Shown here: positions 18,754 through 26,197 of the stretch, piece by piece
Layout: every line of letters starts with the position of its first letter
How positions within the stretch are numbered: the stretch's first letter is position 1
Origin: Bryobacteraceae bacterium
GTDB lineage: Bacteria; Acidobacteriota; Terriglobia; Bryobacterales; Bryobacteraceae
Length of the DNA: 64,000 nucleotides
NCBI GenBank assembly: GCA_041394945.1
Contig: JAWKHH010000003.1
Location: 1,178,001-1,242,000 of the forward strand
Direction of reading: 5' to 3'
Made by a program: the position numbers and the translations under genes
Notes under the pieces: generated by a model
What the model saw: the letters and a program-made list of their open reading frames with translations, nothing else
Databases searched by the model: none
What the model was told of the DNA's origin: nothing

Positions 18754-19395
18754 ATGAAGAAACCTGGTCTCACTCTCCTTGCGATTCTGCCCGCGCTGGC
18801 GGTGTCCCTATCGGGACAATCGCCGTACCCGCGGGAGGGCGAAGTGGGCAGCGTCGCCGCTCAGTTCGTCGGCCGATTCGTCATCGGCGCCGACGGCAAC
18901 GGCGAGGTGATCGGCTACATGCCATTCCTCGACGGCATCGGCAACGATCTGTTCATCAACACGGCGGACCGCGGCGAGCACACCGCACTGTTCTCCGTGC
19001 GCAGCAACCGCATCGCCTTCGCGCGCATGCGGAACGGGTCGTTCAATCACTTCCTGCTCGGCCCGGCCTCGGATTCGCAGATCGAGTTCAAGGTGTATTT
19101 CAACGAGAGTCCCGATCGCAACTTCGGCAACCCGGCCTCGTTCGCCACCGGCCAACTCGTCGGCGTCGTGCGCCTTACGCGCGGCATGCTGACCGTGACG
19201 CCAGTCTCGCTCGACTACACCTCGCACCTCGAGTTGATCGAATCGCACGACTTCATCCTGAAAGACCGGACGATCAACTTCCGGGCGCTCGGGCGCGCCA
19301 CGCTGTGCCATGTGATGGGCGACACACTTCCCGCCGTGCTGAGCGGAGGAACCTCGGTCCCGCTCGGTGGGCAACTCGTCCACGCCGGACGATAG
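18754..19395 (+). CDS. Secreted protein of unknown function
   Basis: A 213-residue protein starting MKKPGLTLLAILPALAVSLSG, a clear signal peptide. The frame is open upstream to 18568, but that part is Arg/Pro-rich and coding-poor, so the ATG at 18754 was chosen. The mature part alternates hydrophobic and polar residues in beta-strand fashion (VAAQFVGRFVIGADGNGEVIGYMPFLDGIG, QIEFKVYFNESPDRNFGNPASFATGQLVGVVRL). No known motif was recognised. It is divergent from the ATP synthase operon. Confidence 0.7.
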   Translation: MKKPGLTLLAILPALAVSLSGQSPYPREGEVGSVAAQFVGRFVIGADGNGEVIGYMPFLDGIGNDLFINTADRGEHTALFSVRSNRIAFARMRNGSFNHFLLGPASDSQIEFKVYFNESPDRNFGNPASFATGQLVGVVRLTRGMLTVTPVSLDYTSHLELIESHDFILKDRTINFRALGRATLCHVMGDTLPAVLSGGTSVPLGGQLVHAGR

Positions 19396-19435
19396 CGGCC
19401 CTAGCGGCAAATCGCCCACCGGAGCGGGCGACGGC

Positions 19436-19888
19436 TCAGCGCTTCGTCCGCTCTTCCTTCCAGCGCTGCCGCGACACGAGGGCCGCCAGATCGCTGAGCT
19501 CCCCGGCGAGCAGTTCGGCCACGTCATCCGACGACAGGATGCCGGTCAGGTAGCCGTCGTGGTCGACGATCGGGACGCGGCGCACGCCTTTCATCTTCAT
19601 GATCTCGACGACCTCGGCGATGCCCTGATCCTCCTGCGCGGTGATCAGCTCGAGCCCCATGATGTCGCCGAGCGTAATCACGGTAGGGTCGAGCTTAAGC
19701 GCGGTCACTGAGATCACGATGTCGCGGTCGGTGACGATGCCGACGGGAACCCGGCGGTTCCCGTCTTTCTCGTCGGCGATCACAAGGTCGCCGACATGGT
19801 GCTTCCGCATCAATTCGGCGCCCTCTTGGACCGTGGCGTCGCGGTTGGCGTAGTAGACTTCCCGGCTGCAGATTTCACCGATTGGCAT
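19436..19888 (-). CDS. CBS-domain pair protein
   Basis: A 150-residue protein made almost entirely of two CBS motifs: residues about 7-60 (ICSREVYYANRDATVQEGAELMRKHHVGDLVI...PVGIVTDRDIV) and about 75-130 (LGDIMGLELITAQEDQGIAEVVEIMKMKGVRRVPIVD...YLTGILSSDDV). Such stand-alone pairs bind adenine nucleotides and sense energy state. The longer open frame to 20098 was rejected because the ATG at 19888 has a GGAGG ribosome-binding site 6 bases upstream. It ends with a basic tail. Confidence 0.9.
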   Translation of the reverse strand: MPIGEICSREVYYANRDATVQEGAELMRKHHVGDLVIADEKDGNRRVPVGIVTDRDIVISVTALKLDPTVITLGDIMGLELITAQEDQGIAEVVEIMKMKGVRRVPIVDHDGYLTGILSSDDVAELLAGELSDLAALVSRQRWKEERTKR

Positions 19889-19932
19889 TGGCAACCTCCG
19901 CGAACGTTGGAGCACGTCGAGGCCCACGGGAC

Positions 19933-21057
19933 TCAGAGGCGTACGACGTCGCCTGTCGCCGCCGAGCGGTACGCCGCGAACAGCACCTCCAGGATGCGGA
20001 CGCCGTCGGCGACGGTGACCTCGGGCTCCCGGTCCTTCTCGATGCAGTCGACGAAGGCGGCCTGATCGGACGGCCCGGTCGCCGGGAGAGCAAACCATTG
20101 CGGACCGCCGGTCTTACGCTGGTCGCTCGACGCCCAGAAAGCCATCGGGTCGGCTACGTTCTCCTCCGGTGATTCCCATTGCGGCTGCCCATCGCCACAG
20201 ATTTCGCCGCGGGCGTCGGCGCCGTCGAGGAACAAAGTGCCCCGCGTGCCGATGATCTTCGTTTGGTTCGTTCCCCCGATTCCGTGGCTGCGCCAGCCGG
20301 TGCGTCCGGCTGAGATTGTGGCCGTGACGCCGCCCTCCATCCCGACCGTAAGTATCGCGAAATCCTCGAAATCACGGGCGCGGTTTTGTTCGAAGAAGTA
20401 GTTCGCCGTGAACGCGTGGACGGTCTCGAAGCGTTTCCGTTGGGTCAGCCAGCGGAACAGAGCCAGCGAATAGACGGCGATGTTGAACATCTCCCGCTTG
20501 GCGTCTTGGACGAGAAACGATACCGGGACCGGATTCTCGCGGCGGGGGGAGATCGGAAAATCGGCCGCGTAGCCCTTGGCGAAGTGAAGGTCGCAGTGGA
20601 TAGCGCGGAGGTCGCCGACGCGGCCGCTGATGAGCGCGCGGCGGATGCGTTGGGACCACGGGAAGAGCACTTGCGAGAACATCTGACTCTTGCGGCCGGT
20701 GCGGGTAAGGGTCGCCTCGATGCGCCGGGCTTCGTCGAGCGAGCCGGCGACGGGCTTATCCATATAGATGTGTTTGCCGGCTTCGGCGCATTGGATGCCG
20801 ACGCGGCCCTGGCGGTGGTGTTCGGTGCAGATGGAGGCGATGTCGACGGCCCGGTCGGCGAGGGCGCGGGGTAGGTCGGGGATGTAGGGTACCTGGAGTT
20901 CGGCGGCGAGCTTGCGGTTCAGCGATTCGCGGCGGGCGTCGACCGTAGCTTCGTCGGCGACGGCAACGATGCGGCAGCGCGGGTCCTCCTGAAAGCCGCG
21001 AGCATAGTTCTCCTGGTGGGTCATGCCGCCGGTGACGATCAGAACTCCGTAGGGCAT
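19933..21057 (-). CDS. Gfo/Idh/MocA-family oxidoreductase
   Basis: A 374-residue NAD(P)-dependent dehydrogenase-like protein. The N-terminal Rossmann fold (VLIVTGGMTHQENYARGF, IVAVADE, DIASICTEHHRQ) leads to the family motif MDKP (Lys101), a variant of EKP. The C-terminal alpha/beta domain includes GGVTATISAGRTGWRSHG and IGTRGTLFLDGADARGE. No signal peptide is seen, unlike the second member at 33197. It is paired 4 bases downstream of a small related protein. The substrate, probably a sugar or polyol, cannot be told. Confidence 0.88.
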   Translation of the reverse strand: MPYGVLIVTGGMTHQENYARGFQEDPRCRIVAVADEATVDARRESLNRKLAAELQVPYIPDLPRALADRAVDIASICTEHHRQGRVGIQCAEAGKHIYMDKPVAGSLDEARRIEATLTRTGRKSQMFSQVLFPWSQRIRRALISGRVGDLRAIHCDLHFAKGYAADFPISPRRENPVPVSFLVQDAKREMFNIAVYSLALFRWLTQRKRFETVHAFTANYFFEQNRARDFEDFAILTVGMEGGVTATISAGRTGWRSHGIGGTNQTKIIGTRGTLFLDGADARGEICGDGQPQWESPEENVADPMAFWASSDQRKTGGPQWFALPATGPSDQAAFVDCIEKDREPEVTVADGVRILEVLFAAYRSAATGDVVRL

Positions 21058-21061
21058 TCGG

Positions 21062-21514
21062 TTATTGCTCCGCGGCAGTGACGGGGCGGCCGGTGGCGAG
21101 GGCGCGTTCGATCATGGGGATCCAGCGGGAGGCGGCGCCGATGGTGGGGTTGGCGAGTTCGGCGGGTTCGGGGAGGTGGTGGAGGCGGAGGATCCCGTGC
21201 TGGCCGACGATGAGGAGGCGGGCGCTGGGCTCGCCGTTCGCGTTGAGTTCGGCGCCGAGCGCGGCGGTCTGGCCGCCGGAGAAAGCGAGGGCTAGGGAGA
21301 TGAAACCGCCGCGCGGTCCGCCGGCGGCGTAGAGTGTGCGGACGGGGGATTGGAGCCATGTGACGGCGGCCTCGACGGCTTCGGCGGCAGTGGGGAGGAT
21401 GAGGCCGTGGTCGGCGGCGAGTTCGAGGTTGGCTCGGAGGAAGACGGGCTGGCCGATGGAACCGGCGTGGAGCCTGGAGGCGATCTGCTCGGTGAGCCAG
21501 TCGAGGTAGGGCAT
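21062..21514 (-). CDS. Small protein resembling a Gfo/Idh C-terminal domain
   Basis: A 150-residue protein encoded immediately before the Gfo/Idh oxidoreductase. Its C-terminal half (FISLALAFSGGQTAALGAEL, ARLLIVGQHGILRLHHLPEP) echoes the beta-sheet domain of Gfo/Idh/MocA enzymes (compare IGTRGTLFLDG in the neighbour). The Rossmann half is missing. The N-terminal part (TEQIASRLHAGSIGQPVFLRANLEL) matches the 'GxIGxP' segment that starts that domain. It may be a regulatory or substrate-binding partner, or a reduced paralogue. Confidence 0.6.
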   Translation of the reverse strand: MPYLDWLTEQIASRLHAGSIGQPVFLRANLELAADHGLILPTAAEAVEAAVTWLQSPVRTLYAAGGPRGGFISLALAFSGGQTAALGAELNANGEPSARLLIVGQHGILRLHHLPEPAELANPTIGAASRWIPMIERALATGRPVTAAEQ

Positions 21515-21642
21515 GGCTCCTTGCAGGCTATCGCACAGCGGGCACTCGGCGGGGAAGCGGGCGCCGAGCCCGGAGAACTTATCGGCTGGCGGCGATCCGT
21601 TCGGAGTCCTTGAGGGTTACTCAGTAAGGATTCAAACGATTC

Positions 21643-21671
21643 TTGCGACCGGCAAACCCATTCGTTACACT
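21643..21671 (+). promoter_or_regulatory. Promoter of the SIR2-like gene
   Basis: -35 TTGCGA (21643-21648), 17-bp spacer, -10 TACACT (21666-21671). The -10 ends only 7 bases before the ATG at 21679, so a transcript from this promoter would be leaderless or nearly so. Confidence 0.5.
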
Positions 21672-21678
21672 ACTTAGA

Positions 21679-23247
21679 ATGCCGGACCGCTCCCAGGAAC
21701 TCCGTGGCCTCCATGAAGCCTACTCGGAAGGCCGGTTACGGCTGCTCGTGGGCGCGGGCGCTTCCATGCGGGCCGGATTCCCCTCCTGGGACCAAATGAA
21801 CGCCGGATTGCTGTCGGAGTTCCTGCATCATGACTTGAGAAAAGAGCGGGGGCTGCGAATTCTGCTCCCTTTGCTCAAGGACATCACTCCGGCAATCTAC
21901 CGCAAGCTCGGGCGCGACGCGGTTGATCTGGTATGGGACAACATCGAAGAGAAGAGCGACTTCTTTCGCCTTGCCGCCAACGTCCTGTACGAGGGCCGAA
22001 GCGTCGAGGAGTTGCCGGTGCCGTCGCTGCATCGCCAGATCGCTTCGATGAGCAAGGCCCTTCTGTTCACGACGAACTACGACCCTTTGCTGGAATTGGC
22101 TCTGCTTCGGGTTCGAGAGGGAGTGAGACTCCAGCCTGGAACTCGAAATGATGACTGGAAGAAGTTTCGCGAGTCCGTCAGTTGGGACCAGAAAACGAGC
22201 TACGAAAAAGGGAAAGTTTATCATATCCACGGGTGTGTCGAACCCTCGGGAACCACTCTCGGTCAGTGTATCTTTACAGAGGGTCATTACTTCGAGCTGG
22301 CTCGTAACTCGTCGCTGCCGGCAAACCGGACGCTGCTCGACATCCTGCAGGGAGATGGAGTTCTCTTGATTGTAGGGATGAGTCTGGCGGATTCGAATCT
22401 GCGGCGCCTGCTCTATCAGCGGCGGAAGGAGGATATCGTAAGCCGCCCGGTGTATGCGGTGCTCAAGGAAGAGGAAGAGCTGGTGGCCGCCTACCAAGAG
22501 GTTCACTGGCGTCAGCGGGATGTAAAGTTGCTTTGGTTGAGAGACTATGACCAAATGGAGGATCTGCTGCGCCAGATCAAGTTCGGCCCCGGGGTCGTTG
22601 GGCAGGAGCCGGTGTGGGCCAGCGAAGCCGCGCGATGGCTTTCCTCGGACCCGTCCGGGAGTCCGTTCTTCGGGGACGACTGGCAAAGGAAAGCTCATCG
22701 AGTCTTGCAGGAACTTCGCGATCAACTTAGTCTCCTTTTTCCCGTCGGCGCAGGGGAGCGGATCGAGGTGGCGGTCCTCGTGCCCGTTATCCTTTCCGGC
22801 TTACCCCCGCAGCTAGCGATGGTGTGCCGTACTCAGGACGGTGTTCTCACGGGGGTGGAGGCGTTGGAACGTGCTAAGCTGTTCAGTTTCGGCATCAAGT
22901 TTGGACAGGCGCACGGATCCTCCGGCACTGCTTACGTCCGCGGCTTGATCGATGAGGTGCTGGATGACACGCTTTGGGCACACAGAAACATTCCGCCCGA
23001 TCGGATGAAGGGATGGTACAGCGACCGTTGGTTTCAGGATTGGCGTTCGATTCTCTCGATTCCGGTAGCGGACTCTCCGGATTGGTTCCCGGTGGGTGTC
23101 GTTGCGTTAACTTCGAACTTCGCCCGACCGTTTTGGGCAAGATTCGACGAAGACCGGGACCGCTACCTGGGGCAGTTAAAGGCAATCGTGCGAGGCGTCG
23201 CCGGGCGCTATCTCCTTCGGGCAGAAAGCGTTACGAATCTCGCGTAA
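21679..23247 (+). CDS. SIR2-like protein with C-terminal GAF-like domain (candidate defence effector)
   Basis: A 522-residue protein. Residues about 18-245 carry SIR2-fold motifs: LLVGAGASMRAGFPSW (Rossmann GAGxS), LLFTTNYDPLLE (Asn133 and Asp135 of the NAD pocket), VYHIHG (His182/His184, catalytic region) and VGMSLADSNLRRLL. This is the SIR2-like branch used as NADases in prophage and defence systems, not a histone deacetylase. Residues about 365-520 look like a GAF-type sensor (IEVAVLVPVILSG, WRSILSIPVADSPDWFPVGVVALTS). No transmembrane segment is seen. A small basic protein follows 46 bases downstream. Codon and base use is less GC-skewed than in the flanking ilvD, which suggests acquisition. 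NAD depletion on infection is inferred, not shown. Confidence 0.82.
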   Translation: MPDRSQELRGLHEAYSEGRLRLLVGAGASMRAGFPSWDQMNAGLLSEFLHHDLRKERGLRILLPLLKDITPAIYRKLGRDAVDLVWDNIEEKSDFFRLAANVLYEGRSVEELPVPSLHRQIASMSKALLFTTNYDPLLELALLRVREGVRLQPGTRNDDWKKFRESVSWDQKTSYEKGKVYHIHGCVEPSGTTLGQCIFTEGHYFELARNSSLPANRTLLDILQGDGVLLIVGMSLADSNLRRLLYQRRKEDIVSRPVYAVLKEEEELVAAYQEVHWRQRDVKLLWLRDYDQMEDLLRQIKFGPGVVGQEPVWASEAARWLSSDPSGSPFFGDDWQRKAHRVLQELRDQLSLLFPVGAGERIEVAVLVPVILSGLPPQLAMVCRTQDGVLTGVEALERAKLFSFGIKFGQAHGSSGTAYVRGLIDEVLDDTLWAHRNIPPDRMKGWYSDRWFQDWRSILSIPVADSPDWFPVGVVALTSNFARPFWARFDEDRDRYLGQLKAIVRGVAGRYLLRAESVTNLA

Positions 23248-23254
23248 CAGCGCT

Positions 23255-23270
23255 GTAGCGAATACGCTAC
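23255..23270. promoter_or_regulatory. Small hairpin between SIR2-like gene and its partner
   Basis: Perfect 6-bp arms GTAGCG and CGCTAC with an AATA loop, 8 bases after the SIR2-like stop. There is no U-run, so this is not a classical terminator. It may tune read-through to the small gene. Confidence 0.4.
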
Positions 23271-23293
23271 GATCTAGTTAGGAGTCCCATCGG

Positions 23294-23524
23294 GTGGCTG
23301 ACAACAACAATTCTCCGTTACGCCGCTTTTTCGATCGTGAAGCTGAACGAACGCAGCCACCGCCGATTGTCGAGAAGCGTTCTCACTACGAAATCGTGCA
23401 ACGCGTCAGCGCAGCCATCGATCTCGCTCTCAAGGATTTGGGCGCAAACGGCACTCACCGCGAGGCTGCCGGGGTTGCTGGCAAGCCTCGGCGCGCCCGT
23501 CGAAAGCGTACAACCCGGAAGTAG
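23294..23524 (+). CDS. Small basic protein paired with the SIR2-like gene
   Basis: A 76-residue protein from a GTG at 23294 with an AGGAG ribosome-binding site 9 bases upstream. The N-terminus is polar and Asn-rich. The middle (HYEIVQRVSAAIDLALKDLG) would form an amphipathic helix. The C-terminus is strongly basic (GKPRRARRKRTTRK) and could bind nucleic acid. No family was recognised. The position directly behind a predicted NADase makes it a candidate regulator, antitoxin or sensor, but this rests on context only. Confidence 0.55.
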   Translation: MADNNNSPLRRFFDREAERTQPPPIVEKRSHYEIVQRVSAAIDLALKDLGANGTHREAAGVAGKPRRARRKRTTRK

Positions 23525-23555
23525 ACGCGACGCCGAACCCGGCGAATCGGCGCTC

Positions 23556-25394
23556 CTACACCACGCGCCGCACGGCCCCCGTGTCCGCGCTCGTGGTCAA
23601 CGCCGCGTAGGCGCGCAGGGCGGCGGAAACGTTCCGCTGCCGCGCGGCGGGCCTCCAGGCGGCGGCGCCCCTAGCTTCCATCGCGGCCCGGCGGCGGTCG
23701 AGTTCCTCCTGGCTCACGCACAGGTTGATCATTCGGGCCGGGATGTCGATCTCGATCGTGTCGCCCTCCTCAATCAACGCGATCGCGCCGCCGGCGGCGG
23801 CCTCAGGCGACACGTGGCCGATTGAAAGTCCGGATGACCCGCCCGAAAAGCGCCCGTCAGTCAGCAGCGCGCACTCCTTGCCCAGGCCGACGCTCTTGAT
23901 ATAAGAAGTGGGGTAGAGCATCTCCTGCATCCCGGGCCCGCCTTTCGGGCCCTCGTAGCGGACGACGACGATGTCGCCGGCGACAATCCCCTTATTCAGG
24001 ATGCGGTCGACCGCTTCCTCCTGGCTCTCGCAGACCCGCGCCTTGCCCCGGAACTTGAGAATGCTCTCGTCGACGCCGGCCGTCTTCACAATCGACCCGC
24101 GCTCGGCGATGTTGCCATAAAGGACCGCGAGGCCGCCGTCGGTCGAGTAGGCGTGCTCCAGGTCGCGGATGCAGCCGGAGGCGCGGTCGAGGTCGAGCGT
24201 GGGATAACGGCGGTTCTGCGAGAAGGGTTCGACAGTGGGGATGCCACCGGGCGCGGCTGCGTAAAAGGCATGGACGACGCCGGCGGAGTTGCGGCTAACG
24301 TCCCACTCGTCGAGCGCATCGCCGATGCTGGCGGCGTGGACGGTGGGGACATCACGGTGAATGAGGCCGGCGCGATCGAGTTCGCCGAGGATGGCCATCA
24401 CGCCGCCAGCGCGATGCACGTCTTCCACGTGATACTTCTGCGTCGCCGGCGCGACCCTGGCGAGGCACGGCACCCGGCGCGAAAGACGATCGATATCGGC
24501 CATCGTGAACGCGACGCCGGCTTCCTGCGCGGCGGCGAGCAGGTGCAGCACGGTGTTGGTCGACCCGCCCATGGCGATGTCGAGCGTCATGGCATTTTCA
24601 AACGCCTCGAAAGTAGCGATCGAGCGGGGGAGCGCGGCGGCGTCATCCTTCTCGTAATAGCGCCGGGCGAGCGCGAGCGCCGTGCGGCCGGCGCGGAGGA
24701 ACAACTCCTTGCGGTCGGCATGGGTGGCGAGCATGGTTCCGTTGCCGGGGAGGGCGAGGCCGAGCGCTTCCGTGAGGCAGTTCATCGAGTTGGCGGTGAA
24801 CATGCCGGAACAGGAGCCGCAGGTGGGACACGCCGAGCGCTCCATCGCGGCCACGTCGGCGTCTGAGTTCTTGCTGTTGGCGGCTTCGATCATGGCGTCG
24901 ACGAGGTCGACGGAGCGTGTGGAGCCGTGCCAGTTGACCTTGCCGGCCTCCATCGGTCCGCCGGAGACGAAGATGGTGGGAATGTTGAGGCGGAGGGCGG
25001 CCATGAGCATCCCGGGGGTGATCTTGTCGCAGTTGGAGATGCAGACGAGCGCGTCGGCGGTGTGCGCGTTCACCATGTACTCGACCGCGTCGGCGATCAG
25101 CTCGCGCGAGGGCAGCGAGTAGAGCATGCCGTCGTGCCCCATCGCGATGCCATCGTCGACGGCGATGGTGTTGAACTCCTTGGCGACGCCGCCGGCGGCG
25201 TCGATTTCGCGGGCGACGAGCTGGCCCAGGTCTTTCAAGTGAACATGGCCGGGGACGAACTGGGTGAAGGAGTTGGCGATGGCGACGATGGGCTTCTCGA
25301 AGTCGCCGTCCTTCATGCCGGTGGCGCGCCAGAGGGCGCGGGCTCCGGCCATGTTCCGTCCGTGGGTGGAGGTTCGGGAGCGATAGGGGGGCAT
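23556..25394 (-). CDS. ilvD: Dihydroxy-acid dehydratase
   Basis: A 612-residue enzyme of branched-chain amino acid synthesis, converting dihydroxy acids to 2-oxo acids. It begins MPPYRSRTSTHGRNMAGARA, the same start as the enterobacterial enzyme. Cluster cysteines Cys122 (ISNCDKITPG) and Cys195 (CPTCGSCSGMF) are present, with Gly in place of a third Cys near residue 49; this fits the E. coli-like oxygen-sensitive type. C-terminal motifs RYEGPKGGPGMQEM and DGRFSGGSSGLSIGHVSPEA are intact. The open frame extends 20 codons further upstream, but the family start is at 25394. No other ilv or leu gene is nearby. Confidence 0.97.
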   Translation of the reverse strand: MPPYRSRTSTHGRNMAGARALWRATGMKDGDFEKPIVAIANSFTQFVPGHVHLKDLGQLVAREIDAAGGVAKEFNTIAVDDGIAMGHDGMLYSLPSRELIADAVEYMVNAHTADALVCISNCDKITPGMLMAALRLNIPTIFVSGGPMEAGKVNWHGSTRSVDLVDAMIEAANSKNSDADVAAMERSACPTCGSCSGMFTANSMNCLTEALGLALPGNGTMLATHADRKELFLRAGRTALALARRYYEKDDAAALPRSIATFEAFENAMTLDIAMGGSTNTVLHLLAAAQEAGVAFTMADIDRLSRRVPCLARVAPATQKYHVEDVHRAGGVMAILGELDRAGLIHRDVPTVHAASIGDALDEWDVSRNSAGVVHAFYAAAPGGIPTVEPFSQNRRYPTLDLDRASGCIRDLEHAYSTDGGLAVLYGNIAERGSIVKTAGVDESILKFRGKARVCESQEEAVDRILNKGIVAGDIVVVRYEGPKGGPGMQEMLYPTSYIKSVGLGKECALLTDGRFSGGSSGLSIGHVSPEAAAGGAIALIEEGDTIEIDIPARMINLCVSQEELDRRRAAMEARGAAAWRPAARQRNVSAALRAYAALTTSADTGAVRRVV

Positions 25395-25436
25395 AGCGCG
25401 ATCTTCAATTGTATTACAGCATTTGGGTGGAGACTG

Positions 25437-25472
25437 TTGATGTCTTGACATCAAATCTGAATCTGTTATGAT
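25437..25472 (+). promoter_or_regulatory. vapB promoter overlapped by a perfect inverted repeat (operator)
   Basis: The arms TTGATGTC (25437-25444) and GACATCAA (25447-25454) are perfectly complementary around a TT spacer. They overlap a consensus -35 TTGACA (25445-25450). After a 16-bp spacer comes -10 TATGAT (25467-25472), and the vapB ATG is at 25479. Binding at the repeat would block RNA polymerase, the usual autorepression layout of VapBC operons. Transcription would begin at or next to the ATG, giving a leaderless message. Confidence 0.75.
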
Positions 25473-25478
25473 GACCGT

Positions 25479-25760
25479 ATGAGGACTACGCTGGCATTGG
25501 ATTCTGATGTCTCTCTGCTACTAACGGAGCGTATGAAGTCGACGAATCGATCGATGAAGGATATTGTGAATGAAGCCATGAGAATCGGCCTGACGACACC
25601 TCCGGATGATGCTCCCATGGCGCCGTTTGAAGTGCGTACGCACGATCTAGGGCTTCGCGCGGGGATCGATCCAGACAAGTTGGGTCAACTGCTCGACGAC
25701 TGGGATGTCGACGACTTCGTCGCGAGCGAGACCTTGAAGGCACGAGCGGCGGGCGCTTGA
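25479..25760 (+). CDS. vapB: VapB-type antitoxin
   Basis: A 93-residue protein starting MRTTLALDSDVSLLLTERMK, a ribbon-helix-helix-like DNA-binding start, with the helix SMKDIVNEAMRIGL. The tail contains a toxin-wrapping segment (IDPDKLGQLLDDWDVDDFVA). It overlaps the PIN-domain toxin gene by 4 bases, and an inverted-repeat operator covers its promoter. It is expected to neutralise the toxin and to repress the operon with it. Confidence 0.88.
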   Translation: MRTTLALDSDVSLLLTERMKSTNRSMKDIVNEAMRIGLTTPPDDAPMAPFEVRTHDLGLRAGIDPDKLGQLLDDWDVDDFVASETLKARAAGA

Positions 25761-26197
25761 TCCTCCCCGACGTCAACGTACTCGTCCACGCATACAACAC
25801 CAGCTACGCCCAGCACGAGGTTTTCAAAGAGTGGCTGAGGGATTCCCTGAACGGCCCGCGGGTGGTGGGGTTGTCCTGGGCAGCCGTGCTCGGGTTCATC
25901 CGTGTGTCGACGAATCCGCACGCCTGCCGCAATCCGATGACTCCGCAGGAGAGCATCGGCCGTGTGCGGGAGTGGATTGCGCGGCCAAATGTGCGGATGC
26001 TGATGCCGGGGGTGCGGCACGGGGACATCCTGTTCGGGTTGATTGAGGCGGTGGGGGTGGCCGGGAAACTCACGAGCGACGCGCATCTCGCGGCGCTGGC
26101 GATCGAGTATCAGGCGGAAGTGGTGTCGACCGACGCTGACTTCTCGCGGTTTCCCGGCCTTCGTTGGTTCAATCCGGCCCGGCCAGGCCGGAAGTAA
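25757..26197 (+). CDS. vapC: VapC-type PIN-domain ribonuclease toxin
   Basis: A 146-residue PIN-domain protein that starts with TTG inside the end of vapB, which implies translational coupling. Acidic metal ligands are visible at Asp5 (ILPDVNVLVHAY), Asp108 (LTSDAHLAALAIEY) and Asp126/Asp128 (VVSTDADFSRFPGL). The usual second-helix Glu is not obvious in WAAVLGFIRV. It belongs to the branch that ends in RFxGLxWxNP. VapC toxins cleave tRNA or rRNA. Its stop codon abuts the stop of the convergent gene with no base between. Confidence 0.9.
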   Translation: MILPDVNVLVHAYNTSYAQHEVFKEWLRDSLNGPRVVGLSWAAVLGFIRVSTNPHACRNPMTPQESIGRVREWIARPNVRMLMPGVRHGDILFGLIEAVGVAGKLTSDAHLAALAIEYQAEVVSTDADFSRFPGLRWFNPARPGRK

